DNA of 62,858 bases from Nitrospirae bacterium MYbinv3 (GCA_002753395.1 PEAB01000012.1:1-62858), one strand, 5' to 3'; counted from the stretch's first letter, positions 8,511 through 16,341 are shown. The notes: generated from the sequence alone by a model not told the origin. Translations and numbers: made by a program.

Positions 8511-8545
8511 TCCCCCTCAATCTTGGAGAGGAAAGAGGGGGTGCA
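8511..8545. terminator. candidate bidirectional hairpin between convergent genes
   Basis: CCCCCTC (8513-8519) pairs with GAGGGGG downstream to give a GC-rich stem in the gap between the plus-strand DMT gene and the minus-strand small gene. There is only a short T-run, so its terminator activity is a guess from position. Confidence 0.35.
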
Positions 8546-8555
8546 CAGGCGTAAA

Positions 8556-8753
8556 TTAATAGCTGCATACGGGTTGTTCTGCCGTCTCTAAACGCTTGAG
8601 CAGGTCCTTGATAAAGACCTCTCTTTCCTTTAACCCCATGCGGAAGTCCATTTGATCGGTGTCGCAGATCTCCATACGGAGTTCGGACAGGTAGCTCTCT
8701 AATATTTCCCTTAACGTTGTTGCCTCGTCCTCGTTGAGTTCAAACTTGATCAT
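8556..8753 (-). CDS. small acidic helical protein, 65 aa, unknown
   Basis: A 65-residue soluble protein, mostly charged, predicted helical, with E-x-x-T-L-R-E-I-L-E-S-Y-L-S-E-L-R and K-E-R-E-V-F-I-K-D-L-L-K-R-L motifs. This resembles short conserved hypothetical proteins of anaerobes. A GGAGAA site precedes the ATG at the right distance. It is convergent with the DMT gene and stands alone. No function can be assigned. Confidence 0.65.
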   Translation of the reverse strand: MIKFELNEDEATTLREILESYLSELRMEICDTDQMDFRMGLKEREVFIKDLLKRLETAEQPVCSY

Positions 8754-8909
8754 CGTCGTTCTCCTTATATTGCGCTGTTTTTATTATTTTACCGCCGTAG
8801 GAGAATCAGTTAAAACCTCTGCCGCTCGTCCTTGCTCACCCTATAGTTATATGATATACCGTCGCCCTTGAAATGTCAATCAGAGGAGGGAGAGGGGAAT
8901 GTGGAGGGA

Positions 8910-8940
8910 GGAGAAGGGGGAGCTCTGCTCCCCCTTCTCC
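8910..8940. repeat. perfect 14-bp inverted repeat with a 3-base loop
   Basis: GGAGAAGGGGGAGC (8910-8923) is followed after TCT by its exact complement (8927-8940). It sits in a purine-then-pyrimidine tract of about 85 bases upstream of the Spy-like gene. The GGGAGCTCTGCTCCC core also occurs in dispersed repeats near 12092, 34840 and 61355, so it is probably a copy of one module of that family. The rest of the 8754-9073 gap shows nothing else. Confidence 0.75.
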
Positions 8941-9073
8941 CTCTCTTTCTCCTTCTTCTCCCCCATCCTTCCGCCACAAAAAAAACCTTGTAACCTTTCC
9001 CTTACTGCCGGCGACTACTAAATCAAGAAGGCAAATGGATGCCTCAAAAGAAAATCATAAGGAGGACACACAG

Positions 9074-9571
9074 ATGTTAGTAAGAAGAACGGTAAGGGCG
9101 GTATTGGTAGCAATGATGTTAACACTGACCATCACAGGGACGCTGATGGCAGGAGTGGGCGACGGACTTAAAGGCACAGGAGACACGGAGCACATACTCC
9201 TCAAGGCGCTGGTTCAACTGAACCTGACGGATGCCCAAAAATCAGCAATAGCCGGCATATTAAAAGGCCACAAGGACGAACTCAAAAGCGACATACAGGC
9301 AGTAGTCGACGCCAGAGTGCAACTGTTTGAGGCCATCCACGCAAGCATCTACGACGAGACCAAGGTAAGAGCACTCTCAAGGGTACTGGCAAACAAGGAA
9401 GAAGAACTGGCCGTGCTGCGAGCAAAGATAGTCAACGAGGTCAACTCTGTCCTGACAGTCGAGCAAAAAGCTATACTTGAACAGGCAAGGGAAGACTTTG
9501 CGGCCATGATTAAGACAAAGGTCGAGAAGATACTGACACTAATAAATACATGGATCAGTAAAAACAGCTAA
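9074..9571 (+). CDS. Spy/CpxP-like periplasmic protein
   Basis: The frame is open further upstream, but the ATG at 9074 follows GGAGGA and starts a clean signal peptide (M-L-V-R-R-T-V-R then a hydrophobic run ending near A-G-V-G), giving 165 residues. The mature part is helical with two L-T-x-x-Q elements (LTDAQKSAI and LTVEQKAIL), the hallmark of Spy/CpxP chaperones and metal-sensing periplasmic proteins. It lies just upstream of an ECF sigma operon that ends in another Spy-like gene, suggesting a shared envelope-stress response. Confidence 0.75.
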   Translation: MLVRRTVRAVLVAMMLTLTITGTLMAGVGDGLKGTGDTEHILLKALVQLNLTDAQKSAIAGILKGHKDELKSDIQAVVDARVQLFEAIHASIYDETKVRALSRVLANKEEELAVLRAKIVNEVNSVLTVEQKAILEQAREDFAAMIKTKVEKILTLINTWISKNS

Positions 9572-9657
9572 GACACTACGAGAATCCCTGGCGGGTCAAC
9601 CGCCTGCCAGGCGTTCCAAAAAAAACTTGACAATGTCAGATTTAAATAAACATAGAG

Positions 9658-9748
9658 ATTGTCTGAACTAGGATTACACGGATGAAAGGATTTACAGGAA
9701 AGAGAGATAACACAATCCTATAATCCGTTAAATCGTGGTTCAGGCATC
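9658..9748. repeat. imperfect inverted repeat (family 3)
   Basis: TGTCTGAACTAGGATTACACGGAT near the left edge is the approximate complement of ATCCGTTAAATCGTGGTTCAGGCA at the right edge, giving a palindromic element of about 90 bases between the Spy-like gene and the sigma gene. A partial copy, CCTGTAAATCC...GTGTAATTCTAGTTCA, lies at 14668-14703. Similar palindromes are known as scattered repeats in several bacterial groups. Confidence 0.65.
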
Positions 9749-9779
9749 TTAATTGCAAATATATGGAATATGACAATCA

Positions 9780-10430
9780 ATGATGAATACTACTAAAATA
9801 TATAGCGCCGCTGAGGAGCAACTATCCGAGAGCATCGTTGGCCAAAGCGATCAAGACGTTATATCCTCAATACTCAACGGCGCAATAGACGAGTTTGAGA
9901 TTATATTAAAACGCTATGAAAGATACGTATTTGCTATTGTAATTAAACACGTGCCATACGAAACAGCTCAGGAGGTGGCACACGAGGTTTTTATAAAGAT
10001 ATACTACGGACTGAGGTCATTTAGGGGCGAAACCCCCTTCAAACACTTTGTAGCAGCTATAGCAGTCCGGAGCTGCTATGATTACTGGCGGCAGTGGTAC
10101 AAGTCCAATGAGGCGCCCATGAGCACCCTGACGCAGGAACACAGTAACTGGTGCGACTCGGTTATAGCATCGGAGTCCCTGGAGATCTTTAAACAGAGCC
10201 AGAGTTCAAGGGAGGCAAAAGAGGTGCTCCACTGGGCCTTAAACGCCATGACGCTAGAGGAAAGGATGGTGCTTACACTGACACACCTTGAAGGACTATC
10301 AGTCAAAGAGGCAGCAAAGCTCTTGGGCTGGAGCGCTATCAACGTCAAGGTCAGGGCGCATCGGGCGCGAACAAAACTAAAAAAACAGATAATCAAGCTA
10401 ATCAACATAAAGGACGGTGATATGAAATGA
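9780..10430 (+). CDS. ECF-type RNA polymerase sigma factor
   Basis: The 216 residues hold the sigma region 2 helices (about 40-115, with V-A-H-E-V-F-I-K-I-Y-Y-G-L-R-S-F-R-G) and the region 4 helix-turn-helix (about 155-205, with L-T-H-L-E-G-L-S-V-K-E-A-A-K-L-L-G-W). No region 1 or 3 is present, as expected for ECF factors. There is no obvious ribosome site before the ATG-ATG start, so translation may be weak or leaderless. Its stop overlaps the next start (ATGA), fitting a sigma/anti-sigma pair. Confidence 0.9.
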   Translation: MMNTTKIYSAAEEQLSESIVGQSDQDVISSILNGAIDEFEIILKRYERYVFAIVIKHVPYETAQEVAHEVFIKIYYGLRSFRGETPFKHFVAAIAVRSCYDYWRQWYKSNEAPMSTLTQEHSNWCDSVIASESLEIFKQSQSSREAKEVLHWALNAMTLEERMVLTLTHLEGLSVKEAAKLLGWSAINVKVRAHRARTKLKKQIIKLINIKDGDMK

Positions 10431-10750
10431 CTAAGGACAACAACGATAAGATAAAAAAGATAGAACAGTCACTTATAGATAGTTTTAGGACAGAGCAAGA
10501 GATTTTGGTCAGCCCTCAGTGGCATAACAATGTCATGCAGCGCGTCAAGGCCCTCCATGCCGATAAGGTCGTCAACAATATCCCGTACTCGGAGGCACTG
10601 ATGTGGCGCTTTGTGACAGTTTCCTGCTGCGTAGCCATAATATCTTGCCTCGCTGCATTAGGTGCTGATATCAACCCTGAGCACAGCTTAACAAATCTCT
10701 TGTTAAAAGACCCGCTTGGGTTAATAACCACTCAGCCATTTTTATGGTGA
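10427..10750 (+). CDS. small single-pass membrane protein, candidate anti-sigma factor
   Basis: The 107-residue product has a charged N-terminal half (about 1-60) and one hydrophobic helix (about 62-80, with V-S-C-C-V-A-I-I-S-C), leaving a short C-terminal tail outside. It lacks the zinc-binding H-x3-C-x2-C motif of ZAS anti-sigma factors. The anti-sigma role rests on the 4-base overlap with the ECF sigma gene and on topology. Confidence 0.6.
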   Translation: MTKDNNDKIKKIEQSLIDSFRTEQEILVSPQWHNNVMQRVKALHADKVVNNIPYSEALMWRFVTVSCCVAIISCLAALGADINPEHSLTNLLLKDPLGLITTQPFLW

Positions 10751-10778
10751 GCTGACACAAAACGATAGGAGTAAGGAT

Positions 10779-11168
10779 ATGAAAAAATGGAAATTTACAG
10801 CGGCGCTAACATTGGTGTTTTTCTCCGGTGTCCTGACAGGTTCAGTGATCACCGGTCTTTACATAAAGCAGAGCATGGTAAAGGTGATACACGGCGGTCC
10901 CCCCGCCATAAAAAAGCTCATCGTTAAGCGATTAGACGAGAAATTAGACCTTACCAAACAGCAGCGAACCGAAATAGAGAAGATCGTCGGTCAAACACAG
11001 GCAGAAATCCAAAAGCTGCGTCAAAAGAATCAACCTGAGATAGAACGTATCATCGAATCAGGCATAACAGTTATGAAGACAAACCTCAACCCCGATCAGC
11101 AAAGAACACTGGAGTCGATGTACGAAAACGTAAGAAACAAATGGCACATCAAGGAAGCAGCGGACTGA
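10779..11168 (+). CDS. Spy-like membrane-anchored periplasmic protein
   Basis: A 129-residue protein with an N-terminal hydrophobic anchor (about 7-28) and a helical periplasmic part. That part carries L-D-L-T-K-Q-Q-R-T-E-I and L-N-P-D-Q-Q-R-T-L, the paired L-T-x-x-Q-type motifs of the CpxP/Spy/heavy-metal-resistance group. It is third in the sigma-factor operon, 28 bases after the candidate anti-sigma gene with a GGAGTAAGG site. It may sense misfolded protein or metal and feed the sigma switch. Its stop abuts that of the convergent gene. Confidence 0.7.
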   Translation: MKKWKFTAALTLVFFSGVLTGSVITGLYIKQSMVKVIHGGPPAIKKLIVKRLDEKLDLTKQQRTEIEKIVGQTQAEIQKLRQKNQPEIERIIESGITVMKTNLNPDQQRTLESMYENVRNKWHIKEAAD

Positions 11169-11975
11169 TCATTTCCCCTTCTTAACTATGCCGATGATGT
11201 TTGGAATGGGCCAGGGTTGGTCGTTGTTGTCTGAGCCTGTGCGTTCGATTTCGGTATCCTTAGTGGAGAGGTAGAGAGAGGCTTGCCTGCCGCCTTCCAG
11301 ATACATAGCGTTGTTTATTGATATTGGCAGCTTTAATAATATATCAATAAAGTCGTGGACTGTGTAGGGTGTACGCGTAAAGATAAACAGCACGTTGCCG
11401 CTTTTATCCATACCAAGAACGACCATGCTCCAGGCGCCGGATTGTCGGGACCAGACGTTTTTTTGCTGGCAGCTTATCATCCTTATGTTCTGTATGAAGG
11501 AGTTGTACTTGTCCTTAAGTTCATCATAATTGTGACACTCAAGGTCTACGAAAAGCACAGGGGGTACATAAGAAACGACAGGATTAAACGCAAAGAAGGC
11601 CTTATATGCCTTGGCCAGTCTGGGATTGTTTAAGTGTTTGAAGTTCTTCATAAACCCAACGCTTGTTGCACCGTCAGCCTGATACATACCGGCGTTTACG
11701 GCAAGGATAAGATTGTGTTTCTTGGCCCATTCCTTCGCAGTCATCACCTCACCTCCAAGTTCAGATACACTGAACAGTTTGAAGGCATAATAGGTTGGGT
11801 CAACCTTTACAATCGTAATCTTATAGTCATCGGCATCATGTTTTATGGGCGGATCAAACTCCTTAAGGAATAATCCATCGTCAACCTTTACCCACGCGTC
11901 ATTTCCATTGGCAGCGTTAGCTACATACAATGGCATGACACACAAAACCCAAAATAAATATAAAACTGTCTTCAT
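11169..11975 (-). CDS. secreted phosphodiester glycosidase-like protein
   Basis: The 268 residues begin with a signal peptide (about 1-21, ending V-A-N-A-A). The body matches the phosphodiester glycosidase (NAGPA/exopolysaccharide-type) domain: A-V-N-A-G-M-Y near residue 92, a central R-Q-S-G-A-W-S-M-V-V-L-G step, and the C-terminal A-M-Y-L-E-G-G-R-Q-A-S-L-Y-L active-site-region motif. Members uncap N-acetylglucosamine phosphodiesters or act on cell-surface glycans; the substrate is unknown here. It is convergent with the Spy-like gene with no spacer. Confidence 0.75.
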   Translation of the reverse strand: MKTVLYLFWVLCVMPLYVANAANGNDAWVKVDDGLFLKEFDPPIKHDADDYKITIVKVDPTYYAFKLFSVSELGGEVMTAKEWAKKHNLILAVNAGMYQADGATSVGFMKNFKHLNNPRLAKAYKAFFAFNPVVSYVPPVLFVDLECHNYDELKDKYNSFIQNIRMISCQQKNVWSRQSGAWSMVVLGMDKSGNVLFIFTRTPYTVHDFIDILLKLPISINNAMYLEGGRQASLYLSTKDTEIERTGSDNNDQPWPIPNIIGIVKKGK

Positions 11976-12049
11976 CTTTGTACTGTAAAACTGGATAATA
12001 AAATATTATAACATGTTAGCTAGGAATAAGAATTGAGATGCTTTTCCCG

Positions 12050-12166
12050 CGGGTGCATAATTTTTTATGGTTTATAGAAATAAAAGGGAGAGCTCTGCTC
12101 CCCCTCAGACGTCCTCGCAAGGGGATCAGTCCCCTTGACCCTGTAAACGCCATGTATTCTTAGTAC
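12050..12166. repeat. dispersed MITE-like repeat copy (family 1)
   Basis: A GGGTGCATAA left end (12052-12061) and a degenerate right end (TTCTTAGTACCC near 12155-12165) enclose GGGAGAGCTCTGCTCCCC and AAGGGGATCAGTCCCCTT hairpins. It occupies most of the gap upstream of the receiver gene at 12221. Confidence 0.65.
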
Positions 12167-12220
12167 CCATGCTAAAACTTTCTTCTGGTGTATTAAATAT
12201 GCTAAGCTACACTAAAGGCA

Positions 12221-13120
12221 ATGATGATTGAACAACCCCAAATCAAGGTATTGGTTATAGAAGAATCTGAGGGCAATAGTAAGATAGTTGAGGCTATTTT
12301 AGCAGAAAAAGATTCTGGCGGTTTAGAGTTAAATCAGGTAAGTTCTCTGGAGGATGCTTTGTGGCATCTTAAGCACAAAGTTTTTGATGTGATCATGATA
12401 GATCTATCTGTGCCGGATGCTCATGGTTTTGATGCTTTAATAAAGCTCAACAGGCAAGCCCCAAACATTGCCACTATTGTCATAACCGCGTCGGATTATG
12501 AAACACACATCTTAAAGGTAATCAAGACAGGCGTTGAGGATGTGGTCACTAAAGGAGACTTAGGCCAACATGCTGTCACACAGGCTATCTATCATGCTAT
12601 TGAAAGGTACAGGGCTACAGCAGAACTCAAGGATATGGTTGAGGGGTTAAGCGATAAGCAAGAGACAAGACCGTATGATCGTTTTTCTTTTTTCCCAATG
12701 ACCGACATAACGCCGCAACTGTTTGGATTGGCGCCACTGAGTCAGAGTTTACCGGAGACGTTTGCTGAGATAGTCAACTGTTACGGGGAGCTTTTGGGTG
12801 AGTTGACGAAGCGCAGGGATAATCATGTAGAGCGTTATATGACAGAGACACTTCGTGTAATAAGTCAGCAGTTGGGTCTTCTGAAGGCTGGCCCCAAAGA
12901 CGTGGTCGAAATCCACGTTACAGCTTTGAAACACAAGCTGCATGAAATAAAGCAGGATAAGATGCACCTGTATATTGAGAGGAGCCGGTTGTTGGCGCTT
13001 GATTTTATGGGCTATCTGGTGTCATATTATCGCAGCTACGCCTACCTTTCAGAAAAATACAAGCAAAACAGCCTAGATATCTCAGCCATGATTGCTGATA
13101 AGAGCGACAGGAATTATTAA
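12221..13120 (+). CDS. receiver protein with a KaiA-C/RsbU-N-like helical domain
   Basis: Residues 8-130 are a receiver with E14-E15, phosphoacceptor D61 (IDLSVPDAHGFD), T89 and K111, though the usual K-P is K-G. A linker (about 140-175) leads to a helical domain (about 177-285). There Y-G-E-L-L, P-K-D-V-V-E-I-H (225-232) and R-L-L-A-L-D-F resemble both the KaiA C-terminal domain, which has V-V-E-I-H at the same place, and the N-terminal domain of RsbU-type phosphatases. Length (299 aa) and layout equal KaiA. No kaiB or kaiC is present. A switch protein that docks on a partner kinase or phosphatase is inferred. Confidence 0.7.
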   Translation: MMIEQPQIKVLVIEESEGNSKIVEAILAEKDSGGLELNQVSSLEDALWHLKHKVFDVIMIDLSVPDAHGFDALIKLNRQAPNIATIVITASDYETHILKVIKTGVEDVVTKGDLGQHAVTQAIYHAIERYRATAELKDMVEGLSDKQETRPYDRFSFFPMTDITPQLFGLAPLSQSLPETFAEIVNCYGELLGELTKRRDNHVERYMTETLRVISQQLGLLKAGPKDVVEIHVTALKHKLHEIKQDKMHLYIERSRLLALDFMGYLVSYYRSYAYLSEKYKQNSLDISAMIADKSDRNY

Positions 13121-13150
13121 TCAAACCCCAAACAAGATTGCCAGATAGTG

Positions 13151-13156
13151 TATAAT
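13151..13156 (+). promoter_or_regulatory. candidate -10 box for a leaderless transcript
   Basis: TATAAT lies eight bases before the ATG of the double cyclic-nucleotide-binding gene, and no Shine-Dalgarno sequence separates them. Transcription would start at or next to the initiation codon. No good -35 box was seen. Confidence 0.4.
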
Positions 13157-13164
13157 ACGTATCT

Positions 13165-14496
13165 ATGTTTAATCCACAGACACACGACATCATAAAAGAG
13201 CTGGCCTTGGGTCTAGCAAACAAGGAGTTCGATGCTGGGTTGAGGAGCTCAGAACGTTTGCTTAATATCTTAAAAGAATCATGGTCTCCCAACTGTGTGG
13301 GCATCCTCAACAGCAGCGATCTAGCCCAGTTGTTTAGGCAATCAAGCCCTATTAGGTACAAGCAGGATGACATCATAGTCAACGAGGGACAGCCAACTGA
13401 TGGGCTTTACGTCATTGTAAGCGGTAGTGCTGCCCTGTCTTTTGAAAAGCAAAACGAGTTAGGATTTCCAATGAGTCTTATGTCACGCTTTATAGAGGCA
13501 CACATGGCTAACAATAAGGCGTCGGTCGATCTGTTGACTGAAGGTGATGTCTTTGGTGAATCATCACTCTTTGGTGCCCCCGTAATCCCTTACACAGCTA
13601 AGGCACTGACCGACCTGTTGCTTATTAAGATCGAAAAGACCTCAGTAGAGCTCCTGTACAGTCAAAAACCACTGCTTAGGCAGTGTCTCCTGGATCTATA
13701 TACATCCATACTTAACCGTATGACAGAGGAGGTAAGGGTGGCATCAGCTAAACGAGTAGGGCGCCTTTCAGATATCTTGGCCGGTATCACACAGCAGCCA
13801 GAAGATGCTGAGCTTGCCAAGATGGACTCACTAGTTAGCAGTGAGCCGGCAAACCCGTTTAGTCACATTAATAAGGCCAGGATGCTTCTTAAGAGAGGGG
13901 GCAAGGCGGAGGCAGTAGCAGGGTTTTTAAAGGGCGCCTCGATACTTAAGGGACTTAATGCCATGAGCAAGGCACTTGCTTTTTATAAGGTTGTTGCCCG
14001 GATAGAGCCTGATAACGTTGCTGTACAGGAGTCTATCGAAGAGCTTATGGCCATGCATCCAAGGCATCGCGGCCTGGTCAATAAGGCACGGGATTTAGAC
14101 AACAGTCTGTTTCTCTCCCTCTTAGACCCATCAGGGATTCAGTCGCTCTTTGAGAAGGCAGGGCAGCGGCAGCTTCAGGCTGGTGAGGTCGTCATTGAGG
14201 AGGGGCGGCAGGCAGATGCGACCTATATCGTCAAAAAGGGTGCGGCGTTGGTCGACATTGCGGGATTGGGCAGCATCCCGCTTACAACAGGGGACATGTT
14301 TGGCGAGCTTTCGATCTTTACCGGTGAGCCGATAACGGCCTCCGTCAGGGCCGATGGTGCCCTTGAAGTCTACGTAATAAGCAAGCCTATGATTACTGAC
14401 CTCTTAAACACCATCCCTGAGATAATATTCACCCTTGACAACGTATACCAGACAAGGACAAAGCAGATATTACAGGCACTAAAAAGGGATTACTAG
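13165..14496 (+). CDS. protein with two cyclic-nucleotide-binding domains
   Basis: The 443-residue protein has an N-terminal CNB/cupin-roll domain (about 65-190, with D-G-L-Y-V-I-V-S-G and L-L-T-E-G-D-V-F-G-E-S-S-L-F-G). A helical, TPR-like middle (about 225-300) follows, then a second CNB domain (about 325-435, with L-T-T-G-D-M-F-G-E-L-S-I-F-T-G-E-P). The canonical R in the phosphate-binding cassette is not evident in either copy. There is no DNA-binding domain, so it is not a CRP-type regulator. A class III cyclase lies 11 kb downstream. Its start looks leaderless. Confidence 0.8.
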   Translation: MFNPQTHDIIKELALGLANKEFDAGLRSSERLLNILKESWSPNCVGILNSSDLAQLFRQSSPIRYKQDDIIVNEGQPTDGLYVIVSGSAALSFEKQNELGFPMSLMSRFIEAHMANNKASVDLLTEGDVFGESSLFGAPVIPYTAKALTDLLLIKIEKTSVELLYSQKPLLRQCLLDLYTSILNRMTEEVRVASAKRVGRLSDILAGITQQPEDAELAKMDSLVSSEPANPFSHINKARMLLKRGGKAEAVAGFLKGASILKGLNAMSKALAFYKVVARIEPDNVAVQESIEELMAMHPRHRGLVNKARDLDNSLFLSLLDPSGIQSLFEKAGQRQLQAGEVVIEEGRQADATYIVKKGAALVDIAGLGSIPLTTGDMFGELSIFTGEPITASVRADGALEVYVISKPMITDLLNTIPEIIFTLDNVYQTRTKQILQALKRDY

Positions 14497-14506
14497 GATT
14501 AATTAA

Positions 14507-14654
14507 CTATAGTTTTGCACTTTCTGGATTCCTGCTTTCGCGGGAATGACATAGAGGGGTGAAATGCGCCATTTACTGTCATTCCAGCGTAAGCGGGAAT
14601 CTATTTTCAAGAGCTGTATGAAATGCTGGTTTATAAAAAAGTGCAAAAGTATAG
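14507..14654. mobile_element. MITE-like element, 17-bp terminal inverted repeats
   Basis: CTATAGTTTTGCACTTT (14507-14523) is the inverse of AAAGTGCAAAAGTATAG (14638-14654) with one mismatch, and AATTAA flanks the element on both sides (14501-14506, 14655-14660). Inside is a second inverted pair, GGATTCCTGCTTTCGCGGGAATGAC against GTCATTCC...GCGGGAATC. No coding capacity. A related copy lies at 62464-62565 and degenerate pieces near 1325-1362 and 59441-59475. Confidence 0.75.
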
Positions 14655-14667
14655 AATTAAGATCTTT

Positions 14668-14705
14668 TTCCTGTAAATCCCTTAATCTGTGTAATTCTAG
14701 TTCAT
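14668..14705. repeat. partial copy of the family 3 palindrome
   Basis: This 38-base stretch (CCTGTAAATCC, GTGTAATTCTAGTTCA) matches, in inverse orientation, the left part of the inverted repeat at 9658-9748. It lies just beyond the folD stop and next to the MITE-like element. Confidence 0.5.
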
Positions 14706-14706
14706 A

Positions 14707-15675
14707 TTAAGGTACGATGAGTAGGGGGTTGTTTAGGAGTGCGTTGTTCTGGGCGGAACGGACGGTGTTTTCGAGGAGCGTGGCTATTGTAACCGGCCCA
14801 ACACCACCAGGGACGGGGGTTACCAGCGACGCCTTTTTCAGGACACCTTCAAAGTCAATATCCCCCACGATCCTGCCATCGTTTAAGACGTTAATACCGA
14901 TGTCAATTACAACGGCACCCTCCTTAATCATATCTGCCTTTATAAGGCCGCTGACACCGGTTGCAGAGCAGACAATATCGGCATTACACAAATAAAAATC
15001 GAGATTAGTTGTGGACTTATGACAGACAGAGACTGTCGCCTCTTTAGAGAGCAGCATTATGGCCAGCGGTTTACCAACAGCCAGGCTCTTACCAATGACC
15101 ACGGCGTTTTTCCCCTGCAACTGTACGCCGTAGTACTCAAGAAGCCTTATAACGCCAAACGGTGTGCATGGCAGAAAGCCCGACGGCATACACGGCAGGT
15201 GTTCTGCATACTGTGGCAGAAACTGCTTATCATTCGCCGGTTTAGAGAATCTCTCATCAAATATCTGAAATGTGGACTCCTCGGCAGCCAGCCTCCCAAC
15301 AGAGACTGAGCCAAGACCGTCAACATCTTTTTCAGGCAGGACAGCGTTTACAACCCTTCTTGGGTTGATCCTTCGGGGCAGAGGGAAGATCACTAGCAGC
15401 CCGTTTATCCGTTCATCGCGGTTAATGTCATGAATGGAGTTTAATATTTCGTTAAGCGATATAGAGGTGGGCATCCTGTATTCGTGGGTGTTGATATTTA
15501 CGCTCTTTGCAATGTTGATTGTGGCCTGAAAATATTGCAGAGAGGCTGGGTTATCGCCCACTATCATCAGGCCCAACCCTACATCTATACCTGATCTCTT
15601 AAGGTCTTCAACCTTTTGTTTTACCCTGGCTCTGATCTCGCTGGCCAGTGTGTGGCCTTCCATTACTGCACCCAT
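14707..15675 (-). CDS. folD: FolD-like methylenetetrahydrofolate dehydrogenase with altered active site
   Basis: The 322-residue protein has the FolD fold throughout: substrate strand G-D-N-P-A-S, P-E-K-D-V-D-G-L, the NAD(P)-binding V-V-I-G-K-S, and the terminal P-G-G-V-G-P-V-T-I. FolD makes 10-formyl-tetrahydrofolate from methylene-THF. After the conserved Y48 the catalytic lysine (Y+4) is T52, and the usual L-V-Q-L-P reads L-V-I-F-P, so the conserved glutamine is also lost. About 30 extra residues follow V-G-R-L. Loss of cyclohydrolase activity is likely. It is last in a minus-strand run with atpB, atpE and an MBL hydrolase. Confidence 0.85.
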   Translation of the reverse strand: MGAVMEGHTLASEIRARVKQKVEDLKRSGIDVGLGLMIVGDNPASLQYFQATINIAKSVNINTHEYRMPTSISLNEILNSIHDINRDERINGLLVIFPLPRRINPRRVVNAVLPEKDVDGLGSVSVGRLAAEESTFQIFDERFSKPANDKQFLPQYAEHLPCMPSGFLPCTPFGVIRLLEYYGVQLQGKNAVVIGKSLAVGKPLAIMLLSKEATVSVCHKSTTNLDFYLCNADIVCSATGVSGLIKADMIKEGAVVIDIGINVLNDGRIVGDIDFEGVLKKASLVTPVPGGVGPVTIATLLENTVRSAQNNALLNNPLLIVP

Positions 15676-15699
15676 AGAGGCTCGACTATTCCTTCTTAA

Positions 15700-16341
15700 T
15701 TAGAGCTGATCCTTAAAGAAGTTGTACTTCAACTCATCGGCAATAGTTGTATATGGTCCGTGACCTGGCAAGACTTGTGTATCGGGGGGTAGTTTCATAA
15801 GGCGTCGAAAAGAGATTTGCAGGTCCTTTAGGCTGCCGCCAGGCAGGTCGGTTCTTCCAACTGAGCCGGCGAACAACGTATCACCGCTTATGAGCACACC
15901 CTTGATGTATAGAGATATGCTTCCGGGCGTGTGACCTGGTGTGTGCATGACCTCAAGCGAGTGCTCACCCATCTTGATAGTATCGCCTTCTGAGACGAGT
16001 CTGTCAGGGCGTGGCAGGTGATCTATCCTAAAGCCCCAAAAGGCTGCCATATCTCTTGATGACTCGTATATGCTAACCTCGGCTGTGTGGAAGATCAACT
16101 CTGCCATTGTGGCCTCTTTTACTTCTGGAACGGCGCCGATGTGGTCAAAGTGCGTATGAGTACACACGATGCTTTTTAGCGTTATACCAGCGTCGCCAGA
16201 CCCGCCTAATATATGTCCCAGCACTCTGTCAGGCTCATCACCTGGGTCGATGACAATAGCCTCTTTGGTCTTTTCGTCTATCAGGAGGTAACAGTTAACT
16301 TCCAGCGAGCCAACGACTATTCGTTTAACTTCAATGCCCAT
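15700..16341 (-). CDS. MBL-fold metallo-hydrolase (glyoxalase II-like)
   Basis: A 213-residue metallo-beta-lactamase fold protein with the metal-binding T-H-T-H-F-D-H motif (near residue 61), H-T-P-G-H-T-P-G-S further on, and S-G-D-T-L-F-A-G-S-V-G-R-T-D. This is the small hydroxyacylglutathione-hydrolase-like group found in most bacteria, often of unknown substrate. It lies 51 bases after atpE and 24 bases before folD on the same strand. Confidence 0.88.
   Translation of the reverse strand: MGIEVKRIVVGSLEVNCYLLIDEKTKEAIVIDPGDEPDRVLGHILGGSGDAGITLKSIVCTHTHFDHIGAVPEVKEATMAELIFHTAEVSIYESSRDMAAFWGFRIDHLPRPDRLVSEGDTIKMGEHSLEVMHTPGHTPGSISLYIKGVLISGDTLFAGSVGRTDLPGGSLKDLQISFRRLMKLPPDTQVLPGHGPYTTIADELKYNFFKDQL

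Noticed and set aside
8873-9073. N-terminal extension of the Spy-like protein
   Set aside because: It is encoded by the purine/pyrimidine hairpin, is Ser/Pro/Gly-rich, and the internal ATG at 9074 has both a ribosome site and a signal peptide.
9590-9618. Rho-independent terminator after the Spy-like gene
   Set aside because: A GC-rich hairpin is present but is followed by A residues rather than T on the plus strand.
14521-14600. CRISPR-like repeat
   Set aside because: The repeated units are inverted within one element; no regularly spaced direct repeats or spacers.
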